A DNA stretch of 64,000 nucleotides from SMWC01 sp045561055 (lineage in GTDB: Bacteria; Pseudomonadota; Gammaproteobacteria; Steroidobacterales; Rariloculaceae): positions 1 to 64,000 of the forward strand of contig JBJKYL010000003.1 of NCBI GenBank assembly GCA_045561055.1, written 5' to 3'. Within the stretch, counting starts at the first letter, position 1. Every line of letters begins with the position of its first letter. The notes beneath the pieces were generated by a model that did not search any database, was not told the origin of the DNA, and saw nothing but the letters and a program-made list of their open reading frames with translations. Positions 1-8,958 of the stretch are shown here, piece by piece. The translations under genes were made by a program, and so were the position numbers.

Positions 1-107
1 ACTATCGAGTGGGAATAGGGCGATACTTAATAAATACTTGTAAAAAATTTTAAAAAGTACGCCGATACAGATTAATTCAACAAGAATTACTTACCAGAGG
101 TGCCTGA

Positions 108-1586
108 ATGAAACTAATGATGAGCTGGATTCCCCTTGCGTTGTTCGGGGTGGTTTCTATCCCAGTCAGCGCGCAGTTCGCGCCGGATCTCGCTCAACTC
201 ATTCCCGATGCGGATGCCGTATCGAATCTCGAGCGACTGGAGTGGCAGGCTACCGGCCAGCACTTCGAACCGGGGCAGACTGTGGTGGCGGGTGTGGGCT
301 CCCTTCACAACGCCAGTTACATGCTTCAGGGAACCTGGGAACCCAGTGGCGAGGCGAGCTACGACTGGGTTCTGAGCACTTACTATCCGTATCCCTCGGA
401 GTTCCGTTACTCGGAGACGTTCGCCTCGTCGGGTGTGGGATCAGTCGACGGCGTCGACGGATTTCGTCCCCGTCGGACCGGTGAGATGGGGCCGGCGAGA
501 GTGGCCGCTCGGTCGAAGTTTCTGTGGATGTCGGTACCGGCCCTTTTGCTCACCGAAGCAAGCGACATCGCTCCCATTTCCGGGCAACCCAAAAGTTTCC
601 GGTTCGTCGCGCTGGACACGAGCTGGGTCGTTAATCTGGATGCCGAGAGCGGCTTGCCTCTGCAACTGTCGACCACGGCCGACGATCCGATCTTTGGTCC
701 CGTGCAGAGCAGCGTTCATTATTCGGCGTGGCAGGACGTCGGCAGCGTGATGGTCCCGGCTCAGCTCGAATACCGTCTCGACGGCGACATCATTCGCCGC
801 GAGCAGCGCAACGAATTGACCGCCGTCATGGGTGGAGCTCGCGATCGCCCGAGTTACACCGTGGCGCGCTCCGAACCCATGTTCGTGCGCGGTTGGGACC
901 AGGCCCATTTGCACATTCGGAATATTGCGCTCGCGGTGGCCCACATGGACACCGACCCATCTCTCACCGTCGAGTTATCCGAGGTGGGGGACGGCGTTTA
1001 TCAGGTGCTCGGCAGCAGCCATCACAATCTGGTCATCGAAGTGGAGGACGGTCTGGTGGTCGTGGATGCGCCCCTCTCTCCGTCCCGACAAGAAGCCGTC
1101 CTTGAGGCGCTCGAGGAACGCTGGCCGGAGAAGCCCGTCCGCCACCTGATACTCAGCCATCATCACTACGACCACGGTGCGGGGTTGGTGACGTACGCGG
1201 TCGCGGGTGTTCCGATCACGATGCACTCCCTAAATCGAGAGCTGTTTTTCGATGCGTTCGTGCGCCAGGGTCTCGACCCCGAGATAAACGGTGTCGGTGC
1301 GGAGGCCCATCTTGAGATCGGCGGTCGAGCCATCGGGCTCTACGAGATTCCCACCGTCCACGCCGAGGGTATGCTCGGGGTGTACATCGCGGACGAGCGG
1401 ATGTTATTTATTAACGACATCTACTCAGCCGGCCAGGAAGTGCGTCACCCGCTCTGGGGATCCGAAGCGCTCAGCGCCGTGCGTTTTCTGGACGTACCGG
1501 TCGAGCGCGTCGTGGGCGCTCACGGCCGGGGGACGAACACCCTCGCCGAGATGGAAGCCGTCGTTCAGAGAGGGCTCAGAAGGTAA
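108..1586 (+). CDS. Exported MBL-fold metallo-hydrolase
   Basis: A 492-residue protein with a signal peptide of about 22 residues (cleavage near VSA-QF), so it acts outside the cytoplasm. The N-terminal ~260 residues are a beta-rich region of unknown role; the C-terminal ~200 residues are a metallo-beta-lactamase fold. The zinc motif HHHYDH lies at residues 351-356, with further likely ligands in VHAEGM, FINDIYS and GAHG. The ATG is preceded by AGAGG at 96-100. The substrate cannot be told. Third codon positions are clearly richer in G and C than in the following genes, so recent transfer is possible. The family call is firm; the function is not. Confidence 0.85.
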   Translation: MKLMMSWIPLALFGVVSIPVSAQFAPDLAQLIPDADAVSNLERLEWQATGQHFEPGQTVVAGVGSLHNASYMLQGTWEPSGEASYDWVLSTYYPYPSEFRYSETFASSGVGSVDGVDGFRPRRTGEMGPARVAARSKFLWMSVPALLLTEASDIAPISGQPKSFRFVALDTSWVVNLDAESGLPLQLSTTADDPIFGPVQSSVHYSAWQDVGSVMVPAQLEYRLDGDIIRREQRNELTAVMGGARDRPSYTVARSEPMFVRGWDQAHLHIRNIALAVAHMDTDPSLTVELSEVGDGVYQVLGSSHHNLVIEVEDGLVVVDAPLSPSRQEAVLEALEERWPEKPVRHLILSHHHYDHGAGLVTYAVAGVPITMHSLNRELFFDAFVRQGLDPEINGVGAEAHLEIGGRAIGLYEIPTVHAEGMLGVYIADERMLFINDIYSAGQEVRHPLWGSEALSAVRFLDVPVERVVGAHGRGTNTLAEMEAVVQRGLRR

Positions 1587-1710
1587 GCCCTCCCTCCAGT
1601 TCGAGATCGAGTCTGGACCACGCCTGCTCGTTCTCGGCTTCGCTCTCGGTCGCCGCCGTCGTGAAAAATCCACGCCCAGCATAATTCGAGAATGCGCGAA
1701 TCCGGCCCAT
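1576..1710 (-). pseudogene. Possible C-terminal remnant of a convergent gene
   Basis: A short minus-strand frame, ending 11 bases inside the preceding gene, reads as plausible protein: AFSNYAGRGFFTTAATESE followed by an acidic stretch and a final aromatic residue (GGLTF then stop). An in-frame stop lies about 30 bases upstream of the only ATG, and the GC content falls sharply there. I read it as the last ~44 codons of an exported or outer-membrane protein whose 5' part has been lost. The parent family is not recognised, and chance coding is not excluded. Confidence 0.35.
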
Positions 1711-1737
1711 TGGTTTTTGGGCTGTCAACAAACCTTT

Positions 1738-2202
1738 TTATTTTATTTCAGAGGAGTGATGAATCTTAATCTTAATTCTATTATTGTTTTTTACTAAGAC
1801 AAAAGTGAACGCGATTTTAGTTTGGTTTTCGGAGTTTAGCGATTTTAAATTAAGTACTCCCATCACGGCACAAAAATTATCTTCAGCTAAAAAATTGACT
1901 TCGGACACTTTGATATCTTGCCATGGCTTTATTGCAAAACCAGAATCTTCTGAAATGTCCCCAGAAATAAAATAAGACAAAGCATCTTCAAAATTATTTC
2001 TAAAAATGACATCACTGGTAAATGTTGGCTTGAACAAAACATTGCCACTACTAAAATCATAATGTGCTTCAATGAAAGCCCTAGCCTTCTCTATATAATC
2101 ATGGCCTTCTTGATAAGCCATTCCAATATCAAGAACCTTTTCCTTCCAAGAGTTAAGAAAATCTTCTACTTCGATTGGATCAATGTAATCGTATTTATCC
2201 AT
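1738..2202 (-). CDS. NTF2/SnoaL-like protein of unknown function
   Basis: About 154 residues, strongly AT-rich and unlike both neighbours. The sequence looks like an NTF2-like fold: an N-terminal helix, then FKPTFTSDVIFR, ALSYFISG, the GFAIKPW segment and a C-terminal ...KIHHSS. Similar proteins are common in marine bacteria and are sometimes mislabelled phosphoribosyl-AMP cyclohydrolase; no cyclohydrolase motif is visible. The open frame extends to a TTG at 2220, but the ATG at 2202 is the simpler start; neither has a good Shine-Dalgarno. It could be a small enzyme or ligand-binding domain, and its role is unknown. The composition suggests transfer. Confidence 0.7.
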   Translation of the reverse strand: MDKYDYIDPIEVEDFLNSWKEKVLDIGMAYQEGHDYIEKARAFIEAHYDFSSGNVLFKPTFTSDVIFRNNFEDALSYFISGDISEDSGFAIKPWQDIKVSEVNFLAEDNFCAVMGVLNLKSLNSENQTKIAFTFVLVKNNNRIKIKIHHSSEIK

Positions 2203-2407
2203 GCTAGAGGTGTTGCCCAAAATGAGGTAGGAAAGAAATAAAGCAGATGGAAATTAGGCTTTATAAAAACGAAAGTGACCGTAAATAAATAGTGTTTTTA
2301 AACGTTTATACAGTAAAAATCGATAGTAGGTATATTAAAAGGAACGGATTGAAATGCCTAGTGTCATTTATCCAGTAAAATGATTTGTATGATAAGAAAA
2401 CTTACTA

Positions 2408-2887
2408 TTGAGTAGGGTAGTGGGGCCCGATACTGTCGGCGATGATCTAAAATTCATGGAGCGTGCAATGGCTTGCGCGCGCCAGGCCGCAGAACTTGGA
2501 GAGGTTCCCGTGGGCGCAGTGCTTGTCACTGAGAATGGCCAGCTGCTCGCAGAAGCGGGTAATTCGCCGATAGCATTGAATGATCCGACTGCACACGCTG
2601 AGATACTGGTTATGCGTGCGGCGGGAGTAGTTCTTGGTAATTATCGCCTGGCTAACACGACACTATACGTTACGCTAGAGCCATGTCCGATGTGTGCTGG
2701 CGCTCTCGTGTATGCGCGCGTCGCTAGGTTAGTCTACGCAGCCGCGGATCCACGCCGCGGCGCATGTGGTAGCATCATCGATATCACACGTAGCTCAGAG
2801 TTGAATCACCATGTCGAAGTAACTGGTGGGCTGCTTGCAAACCAGAGCTCGGATCTATTGAAGGATTTTTTCTTAGAACGCCGCTAG
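2408..2887 (+). CDS. tadA: tRNA-specific adenosine deaminase TadA
   Basis: Deaminates the wobble adenosine of tRNA-Arg(ACG) to inosine in the cytoplasm. The zinc-dependent cytidine/deoxycytidylate deaminase motifs are complete: HAE at residues 63-65 (H63 zinc ligand, E65 proton shuttle) and PCPMC with C93 and C96. At 159 residues it is the usual family length. Homologues have 10-15 residues before the first conserved helix, so the ATG at 2456 is too late; TTG 2408 or GTG 2420 must be used, and neither has a strong ribosome binding site. It is convergent with mltF. Confidence 0.93.
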   Translation: MSRVVGPDTVGDDLKFMERAMACARQAAELGEVPVGAVLVTENGQLLAEAGNSPIALNDPTAHAEILVMRAAGVVLGNYRLANTTLYVTLEPCPMCAGALVYARVARLVYAAADPRRGACGSIIDITRSSELNHHVEVTGGLLANQSSDLLKDFFLERR

Positions 2888-2903
2888 GTTTTTTGCGGCT
2901 CGA

Positions 2904-4298
2904 TCAGGGAACGACAGAATTTGCGACGATCTCACTTTCGTTCGCTAGGTCGCTATCATCCGCAGTCATCCAACGTAATATGTCGTAATAACGTCTGATG
3001 TTGTCGACATAGATCATTGGTTCGTGCCCGCGTGCGTAGCCCCGGGAAACTCGTCTGAACCAGTTTTGTTCCGCTAGTAGTGGAAGCCTCTCTCTAACTT
3101 CGTTCCATGAGTCCGGGTTACCACCTTGAATCTCTGTAATGATACGCGCGTCTTCCAGATGCCCAAACCCGACGTTGTATGCTGCGAGCGCAAGCCAAGT
3201 GCGGTCTGGCTCGCCGATACGTTCTGGAATTTTTTTTGTTACCCGCACGAAATACTCGGCACCACCATAAATACTCTGCTCGGGGTCGGTCCGATCCTCA
3301 ATGCCTAGCATCCCGGCTGTTTTTAGTGTCAACATCATCATGCCTTTCACGCCTGTTGGCGATACGGCTTCGGCGTCCCAATGGGATTCTTGATAGGCCA
3401 TCGCAGCTAGCAGACGCCAATCGACAGCTGTCTGTTTCTCGGCAGCGAGAAAATAGTCTTTATATATCGGTAGTCGTGATTCGAAATGTTTAACGAATGC
3501 GCGTGACCCAACGTAATCGAACTCGCCCTTTGTGGAGAAATAATATCGATCGAGTAGGTCGTCGAGTTCTCCCGTGGCTTGAAGTTCAGCGAAATAGGCC
3601 GAAATGCTTTCACGCAGCGAGGTGTCTGCTGTTTTAGGTAAGGCCCAGGCTACCGATGTGGGGTAACCGATCGTGAATGCTTTACGGGCATCTGGATAAG
3701 AATATTGTAGGAGTGGAAAGATGTTCGAGTCGATAATCGTGTAGTCGATTTCACCGTTCGCGACCCGGCGGACCAATTCTTCGGCACTGACTTCCCGCTT
3801 CTCAGTCCAGGTTAGTCTAGGGATCTCGTGGCGGGCATCCTCTAAAATGCTGATATAAGAAGACCCGGTCGGTATTTCGAAGTGTCCACTCACTAGATCT
3901 TCCAGATCGTTAGGTTTTAGAGTTCCGCGGCGGTAAATCACTTCATGGGTGATGGTCTGGTAGCGTGGACTAAAGTCAACGATTTTCTTACGTGGATCTG
4001 TGACGGTCAGGCTTGCTGCGCCGACATGTGCCCTACCTTCGGCAACTTCCGGGAGGATTTGCCAGATACCATCAGCGACGTACATATGCAGATCTACACC
4101 GATGTGATCGGCGTAGCCTTTGGCCAGCTCGTAATCGATACCGCGGGGGGTATCGATGCCGTAATAGAAGGTCGCCGGACTATTTCGCGTTACGGCGCGA
4201 AATTCGCCTGATGCGATAATTTGTTCTAGGAGAGAAGGTGGCGCTGAACATGAACTAAGCGCAACGCTTAAGATCACTGTTCCGAGTGCTCTAGTCAC
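2904..4298 (-). CDS. mltF: Membrane-bound lytic murein transglycosylase F
   Basis: Cleaves peptidoglycan glycan strands to 1,6-anhydromuropeptides from the outer membrane. I chose the GTG at 4298 because AAGGGA (4305-4310 on the plus strand) sits six bases upstream and the resulting N-terminus is a lipoprotein signal with lipobox LSSC (Cys17). The frame is open to 4448, but the extra 50 residues would bury that signal. Domains in order: a periplasmic solute-binding (SBP_bac_3) regulatory domain at about 25-265, then an SLT catalytic domain with the catalytic Glu in YQESHW (about residue 304). The 464-residue product is a normal MltF length. Confidence 0.92.
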   Translation of the reverse strand: MTRALGTVILSVALSSCSAPPSLLEQIIASGEFRAVTRNSPATFYYGIDTPRGIDYELAKGYADHIGVDLHMYVADGIWQILPEVAEGRAHVGAASLTVTDPRKKIVDFSPRYQTITHEVIYRRGTLKPNDLEDLVSGHFEIPTGSSYISILEDARHEIPRLTWTEKREVSAEELVRRVANGEIDYTIIDSNIFPLLQYSYPDARKAFTIGYPTSVAWALPKTADTSLRESISAYFAELQATGELDDLLDRYYFSTKGEFDYVGSRAFVKHFESRLPIYKDYFLAAEKQTAVDWRLLAAMAYQESHWDAEAVSPTGVKGMMMLTLKTAGMLGIEDRTDPEQSIYGGAEYFVRVTKKIPERIGEPDRTWLALAAYNVGFGHLEDARIITEIQGGNPDSWNEVRERLPLLAEQNWFRRVSRGYARGHEPMIYVDNIRRYYDILRWMTADDSDLANESEIVANSVVP

Positions 4299-4543
4299 TG
4301 GTAGTCCCTTAATACGTCGGGTTGTGTTCCTAATTATACAAAATATAAATAGTTTAATCAACGGGTTAGAAAAGTTTATGCAATCTCTTTGTAATGATAC
4401 GGCGGGCGTGATGCGTCCCGTATCGGATGCGGCGGCGTTGTCGTGCAACGCATTAGGGCGATTGTCCTATGGTAGTAGTCCCCCTTGAATGGGCACGCTG
4501 GTAGACCTCTCATGTTCTCCCAACTAATATCACTCACCACACT

Positions 4544-5788
4544 ATGGATACTTGGTTAAATACTATTAGTAGTTCACTCGAGCTTCTGCCCGTTTGGGCT
4601 GCCAACCTCGTTGGTTTAGCCTTGCTGGCTCTGGTTGCTGTTGTAGCTGATATTTTTGCGAAGCGTCAGCTTGTCCGGATTGGGCACCGAGTGTTCCGCA
4701 GTACTCAGTTCACCTGGGACGATACGCTGATCGAGCATAAAATCTTAGCTCGCTTTGCTCAGATCCTACCGGCGCTAATTTTTTATTATGGGCTCGATCT
4801 ACTACAAGGGTTGCCTGATGGTGTAATCACCGTTGGCGAGAACCTTGCAGTTGCCTATGGCGTGTTGATGCTCACTCTCGCGTGTAGCGGGCTAATCTCT
4901 GCAGTAAACGCTATATACGAGCAGTACCCCGTTGCGAAGGAACGCCCAATTAAAGGGTTGTTACAGGTTTTAAAGATCGCCCTGTTTATTCTCGCCGGCG
5001 TTCTAATCATCTCGGCGCTTACCGAAAGAAGCCCAGTCTTACTGCTAAGCGGCCTTGGTGCGATGACTGCAGTGTTGTTGCTCGTTTTCAAAGACACAAT
5101 CCTCTCGCTCGTAGCAAGCATACAACTGACAAGCCTCGACATGGTGCGTGTCGGCGATTGGATCGAGATGCCTCAATGCGGCGCTGACGGTGATGTCGTG
5201 GATGTTGCCTTACACACTGTGAAGGTTCAGAACTGGGATAAGACCATAACGACGATTCCAACTCACCGCTTGATAGTGGAGTCGTTTAAGAACTGGCGTG
5301 GTATGGGTGATAGCGGAGGCCGGCGAATCAAGCGAGATCTGCGTATCGATATTAATTCGGTGAGGTTCTTAACGCTGGAAGAGACTGAGCGATTTAAGCG
5401 ATTCGCATTGTTAGCGGATTACATAGTTGAGAAGCAAGAGGAACTTGTTAGCTATAACGAGGGACTTGGCCGGGAGACCGACAACGTGAATCTTCGACGG
5501 CTCACGAACATTGGCACCTTTCGAGCGTACGTTCTCAGTTACCTAAAACACCATCCGAAGATTCATCGTGAGATGACGCTACTTGTTCGTCAGCTTCAGC
5601 CGGGAGCTAGCGGTTTACCATTAGAGATCTACGCATTCACAAATATAACTGATTGGGCAGTGTACGAAGACATCCAAGCAGATATCTTTGATCACCTGCT
5701 TGCGGTGGCAGGTGAGTTTGGTCTCAGCATGTACCAGGAACCAGCCGGGCGTGATCTCTCAGCGCTTGCGCCATCACTTGGGGCCTAG
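4544..5788 (+). CDS. ybdG: YbdG-type mechanosensitive channel (MscS superfamily)
   Basis: An inner-membrane protein of 414 residues that probably releases solutes on hypo-osmotic shock. Several hydrophobic segments fall in the first ~190 residues (about 15-38, 65-85, 100-120, 145-162, 165-190), followed by the MscS pore-lining and beta-domain region (VFKDTILSLVASIQLT, then VGDWIEMP) and a cytoplasmic C-terminal domain. The short conserved PTHRLI and NWRGM segments and the length match E. coli YbdG rather than small MscS. It is divergent from mltF across 245 bases. No Shine-Dalgarno precedes the ATG. Confidence 0.85.
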   Translation: MDTWLNTISSSLELLPVWAANLVGLALLALVAVVADIFAKRQLVRIGHRVFRSTQFTWDDTLIEHKILARFAQILPALIFYYGLDLLQGLPDGVITVGENLAVAYGVLMLTLACSGLISAVNAIYEQYPVAKERPIKGLLQVLKIALFILAGVLIISALTERSPVLLLSGLGAMTAVLLLVFKDTILSLVASIQLTSLDMVRVGDWIEMPQCGADGDVVDVALHTVKVQNWDKTITTIPTHRLIVESFKNWRGMGDSGGRRIKRDLRIDINSVRFLTLEETERFKRFALLADYIVEKQEELVSYNEGLGRETDNVNLRRLTNIGTFRAYVLSYLKHHPKIHREMTLLVRQLQPGASGLPLEIYAFTNITDWAVYEDIQADIFDHLLAVAGEFGLSMYQEPAGRDLSALAPSLGA

Positions 5789-5805
5789 CGCCCGGGCTGC
5801 GGCGA

Positions 5806-7488
5806 CTAGTAGACAACCCCGTGATCGGCAGCGAATTGTTCCCAGGCTTCGATAAGTTCCGTTAGCAGATCTGGCATCTCGCTAGCTAAATCGTTCGTCT
5901 CGCCTATATCTTCCTCGAGATTAAATAACTCCCACTCGCCCGTTTCTTCGGGCATGAGTATTTTCCAGTGGCCGCGCACAAGCGCACGGCTACCATGCAA
6001 CTCTGAGCCGATGGGATCGTTCGGTCCGTAGACTGGCTCGCCGTCAACCTGTGAGCGGGTCCAGAACGATCGACCGGTCATTGGTAACACTTCACGTCCT
6101 TCGAACACTTCGGCTGGTGCTTGCGTACCGGTAATTTCGAGAATAGTCGGTGCGATATCCATATACGTCAAATAACTGTCTTCCAGATCGCCCGACCTAA
6201 CTTCGTCGTGATTTATGAATGCTGCGACGCGAGTTCCGCCTTCCGACATAGCGGCTTTCGTACCCCTGAGTGGTGCTGTAGCGGCTTCGGCCCAGCCGAG
6301 GGCGTAAGTTACCCAGGAATCGACCGCGCCCATATTCTCTAGGCTGTTATCGACCACATAATTTAAGACCATACCGTTTGGGGGGCGTTCGCTATTATCA
6401 GCGCCGTTGTCTGAAACAAATATAACTACCGTGTTCGCGAGTTGGTTTGTATCTCGGAGATAAGTTATGAGTCGACCAACATGATAATCCATGTTTTCGA
6501 CCATCCCCGCATAGAGTTCCATTGCGCGGCTCTGTGTTGCGCGCTCATCTTCGGAAAGAGAGGCCCAACTTGGAGCAGTCGGCCGATAAGAGGAGAGATC
6601 GAGGTCCGATGAAAAAATTCCAAGTTCCTTTGCCCGTGAGAATCGCTGCTCCCGAACACTGTCGTAACCCTCGTTATAGCGTCCAGTATTGCGGTCGCGC
6701 CAGTCGTCAGGTAGCTGTATCGGCCAATGAGGTGCAGCGTATGCGAGCCAGGCGAAAAACGGTTGTTCGTCATGTCGGTTTTCGTCGATGAACTCGATAA
6801 GTTTGTTTGTATAGGTCTCTGTAGAGAAGAAGCTCTCGGGCAGTGACGTAACCGGGACACCGTTCTCTTGATACGGGTTTGAGTCGCCTCGTCTGATACC
6901 ACTACTCGCATTTTCATCGGGAAAGCCAAGGTGAACAGCCGACCCAGTCGTCAAAATAAAAGAAGATTCGAATCCTCGATTTGCGGCCATGTGTGTCGTA
7001 TCGAGTGCCCGTCCGAGATCCCATTTACCGGTCATATAAGTGTGATAGCCTGTGGCACGTAATATCTCCGGTAGTGCTGCTATGCGCGCGCTGAGGTGCC
7101 CCTCGTAGCCGGGGAGTCCGAGACCTACTGCATCGGGTTGGGGGATCCGCCCAGAATCGTAGGCGCGTTTAATAAGCATTGAGCCGACACCGGCTTGGTG
7201 GTTTGAGGTACCCGATAGCAGCATGGCGCGTGCGGGTGCACAAACAGGCGCAGCATGAAAGTTCGTGAAACGCAATCCGCTCAGCGCGAGTGCATCTAGG
7301 TTCGGTGTGCGGATCTCGCTACCCCATGCGCCGAGTTCGTTATATCCTAGGTCATCCGCAACGATAAGAAGGACGTTGGGACGTTGTTCGATAGCGATCC
7401 CTATGTTGTCATCGACCGTCTCGGTGTCACAGGCTACGAGCAGAAAAGGTAATAGGCTGGCAAGCAGTGTAGTGGGGGTCTGTTTCAT
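5806..7488 (-). CDS. Lipoprotein sulfatase (arylsulfatase A family)
   Basis: A formylglycine-type sulfatase of 560 residues that hydrolyses a sulfate ester of unknown substrate. The N-terminus is a lipoprotein signal with lipobox LVAC (Cys20), so the enzyme is probably membrane-anchored in the periplasm or at the surface. The active-site CAPAR motif lies at 83-87, with Cys83 available for conversion to formylglycine; the early metal aspartates are in VADDLGYNE (D45, D46), and a later metal site is in FVSDNGAD. The C-terminus has the usual WELFNLEED strand. No sulfatase-modifying enzyme is encoded nearby. Sulfated algal polysaccharides are a plausible but unproven substrate. Confidence 0.9.
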   Translation of the reverse strand: MKQTPTTLLASLLPFLLVACDTETVDDNIGIAIEQRPNVLLIVADDLGYNELGAWGSEIRTPNLDALALSGLRFTNFHAAPVCAPARAMLLSGTSNHQAGVGSMLIKRAYDSGRIPQPDAVGLGLPGYEGHLSARIAALPEILRATGYHTYMTGKWDLGRALDTTHMAANRGFESSFILTTGSAVHLGFPDENASSGIRRGDSNPYQENGVPVTSLPESFFSTETYTNKLIEFIDENRHDEQPFFAWLAYAAPHWPIQLPDDWRDRNTGRYNEGYDSVREQRFSRAKELGIFSSDLDLSSYRPTAPSWASLSEDERATQSRAMELYAGMVENMDYHVGRLITYLRDTNQLANTVVIFVSDNGADNSERPPNGMVLNYVVDNSLENMGAVDSWVTYALGWAEAATAPLRGTKAAMSEGGTRVAAFINHDEVRSGDLEDSYLTYMDIAPTILEITGTQAPAEVFEGREVLPMTGRSFWTRSQVDGEPVYGPNDPIGSELHGSRALVRGHWKILMPEETGEWELFNLEEDIGETNDLASEMPDLLTELIEAWEQFAADHGVVY

Positions 7489-7742
7489 GGTTCTAGGCGC
7501 CTATGTTTGTGGTTACGACAAGTGTAGAAACTAGAGAAGCAGCCATCAGATTTCTAATGTGTAGTCATTATGTCTTGCGCTTGATTCTACCTGGATAGGT
7601 CGTCGAAATGGGTTAAGTTGTTACAAATTTTCTTGAAGAGAAGGCCCAGATGAGTTCAACTATCAGACTTGACGCGGGTGATGCAGGTCCGCATCGCATC
7701 GAAGGGTAGCCCAATCTAAAATACTTAATGGCTCGTTATTCT

Positions 7743-7770
7743 GGAAAATTTTGCCTAACCAGAAAATTTT
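7743..7770. repeat. Direct repeat with palindromic AAAATTTT cores
   Basis: GAAAATTTT occurs twice with an 18-base period just upstream of the exported gene starting at 7785. Each copy is centred on the palindrome AAAATTTT. The placement would suit a regulator site, but AT-rich leaders often contain such strings. Confidence 0.3.
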
Positions 7771-7784
7771 AAAGAGAGATCGAT

Positions 7785-8423
7785 ATGCATTTTCTGAGAT
7801 TTTTTGTTGCAACCTTTATTCTTTGTCTTGGCGGCTCAATTGCCGCTCAGGAATTTACGAAGTTCACGAGTGAGCTAGATCGCTTTGAAATTTTCACGCC
7901 GGTAGCTCTCTCGATGTACCCGATCGAATATGACTCGGAGTACGGTGCGGTATTTCCGGCGCGTGTATACGGCGGTGAGCATGGCCTTAATCGTTATTCC
8001 GTTACTGTTGTTGATTACACAGACGCGCGGAGAATTCATTCGGAACGCGATAGGACGGAAGCGGATTACGAGCTATATTGGGAAATTGATGTCCGAGCAT
8101 CAGTTGCCTACGCGGCGATGAATATTCGTAAACGCGGTGGTGAGGTGACTTACGACGCCTATCACTACATAGATCGTATTGAGGGCCATCAGCTACAAAT
8201 CACAAATGACGACCTGTCTAGAACTTATAGTGCTATCTATTTGCACGACAGTAAGCTGTACATTGTTGAAGCGACGGTCGCCCCGGGTTCGATACCGCCT
8301 GGATTCTTCCAGCAGTCGCTGCAATGGATCAAAGAGGATGGCAGTCGTCTCAGGTATCAAAACTACTCGGAGGCAGTAAAAGTTAGGGATCCAGATATTC
8401 GTGATCCACGTGGGCGAGAATGA
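7785..8423 (+). CDS. Exported protein of unknown function
   Basis: A 212-residue protein with a clear signal peptide (hydrophobic core FFVATFILCLGG, cleavage near IAA-QE). I do not recognise the family. The mature part is mixed alpha/beta without cysteines and is rich in aromatic and charged residues, with an arginine- and aspartate-rich tail. AAAGAGAG just before the ATG may serve as ribosome binding site. It opens a run of plus-strand exported genes, so it is probably periplasmic and may share their role. Confidence 0.75.
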   Translation: MHFLRFFVATFILCLGGSIAAQEFTKFTSELDRFEIFTPVALSMYPIEYDSEYGAVFPARVYGGEHGLNRYSVTVVDYTDARRIHSERDRTEADYELYWEIDVRASVAYAAMNIRKRGGEVTYDAYHYIDRIEGHQLQITNDDLSRTYSAIYLHDSKLYIVEATVAPGSIPPGFFQQSLQWIKEDGSRLRYQNYSEAVKVRDPDIRDPRGRE

Positions 8424-8495
8424 GAAGTGATGTCTGGACGTTGTTCGGTGGTCCGACGATATGTGTTGAACGGAAATAGGTATTAGGAGAGCAGG

Positions 8496-8867
8496 ATGAA
8501 AGTGAAATCCTTGGGTCTAGCGGTAGTTGCCGCAAATATTCTAGGTGTTTCGGCTTGGGCGCACCATTCCCATGGTAACTATACGATGACCGAGTACAAG
8601 CATTTGACGGGGACGGTCAAACAAATCCACCTTGTTAATCCACACTCCTGGATCTATCTCGAAGTTATGGACGAAACGGGGCAGCCGATGATGTGGGCGC
8701 TTGAGGCTGCGGGTATCGGCGGGCTTTCGCGGCAAGGTATAACCGAGGAAACCGTAAAGGTTGGTGATACTGTGTCGACGCGCTGTCATCAGTTGAGAGA
8801 CGGTTCAAGCGGATGCCTGCTTGGATTTTTGACGTCTGAGGACGGCATCGAAAGAGAGTGGGATTGA
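8496..8867 (+). CDS. DUF6152-family exported protein (copy 1, short)
   Basis: 123 residues with a signal peptide ending near SAW-AHH. The mature protein begins with the family signature AHHS (22-25) and carries NPHSW at 48-52, the pattern of the DUF6152 domain: a small exported beta-rich domain of unknown function. Two cysteines near the end (in TRCHQL and SGCLLG) could form a disulfide. AGGAG at 8485-8489 supports the ATG. It is the first of three or four related proteins before 14.2 kb; the conserved histidines hint at metal binding, but that is inference. Confidence 0.8.
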   Translation: MKVKSLGLAVVAANILGVSAWAHHSHGNYTMTEYKHLTGTVKQIHLVNPHSWIYLEVMDETGQPMMWALEAAGIGGLSRQGITEETVKVGDTVSTRCHQLRDGSSGCLLGFLTSEDGIEREWD

Positions 8868-8958
8868 CGCGAGGATCGATTACCGTCGCGCCCTAAATTA
8901 ACTTTTGCAAGCTACTCGGCCGAGCAGGAAATTTGGCTGGTCTTTTGTGCCGAGTCCG

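Noticed and set aside
2876..2900. GCCGC...GCGGC around a T-run after tadA as a terminator
   Set aside because: The T-run is inside the loop, not after the stem, and the stem is only five base pairs.
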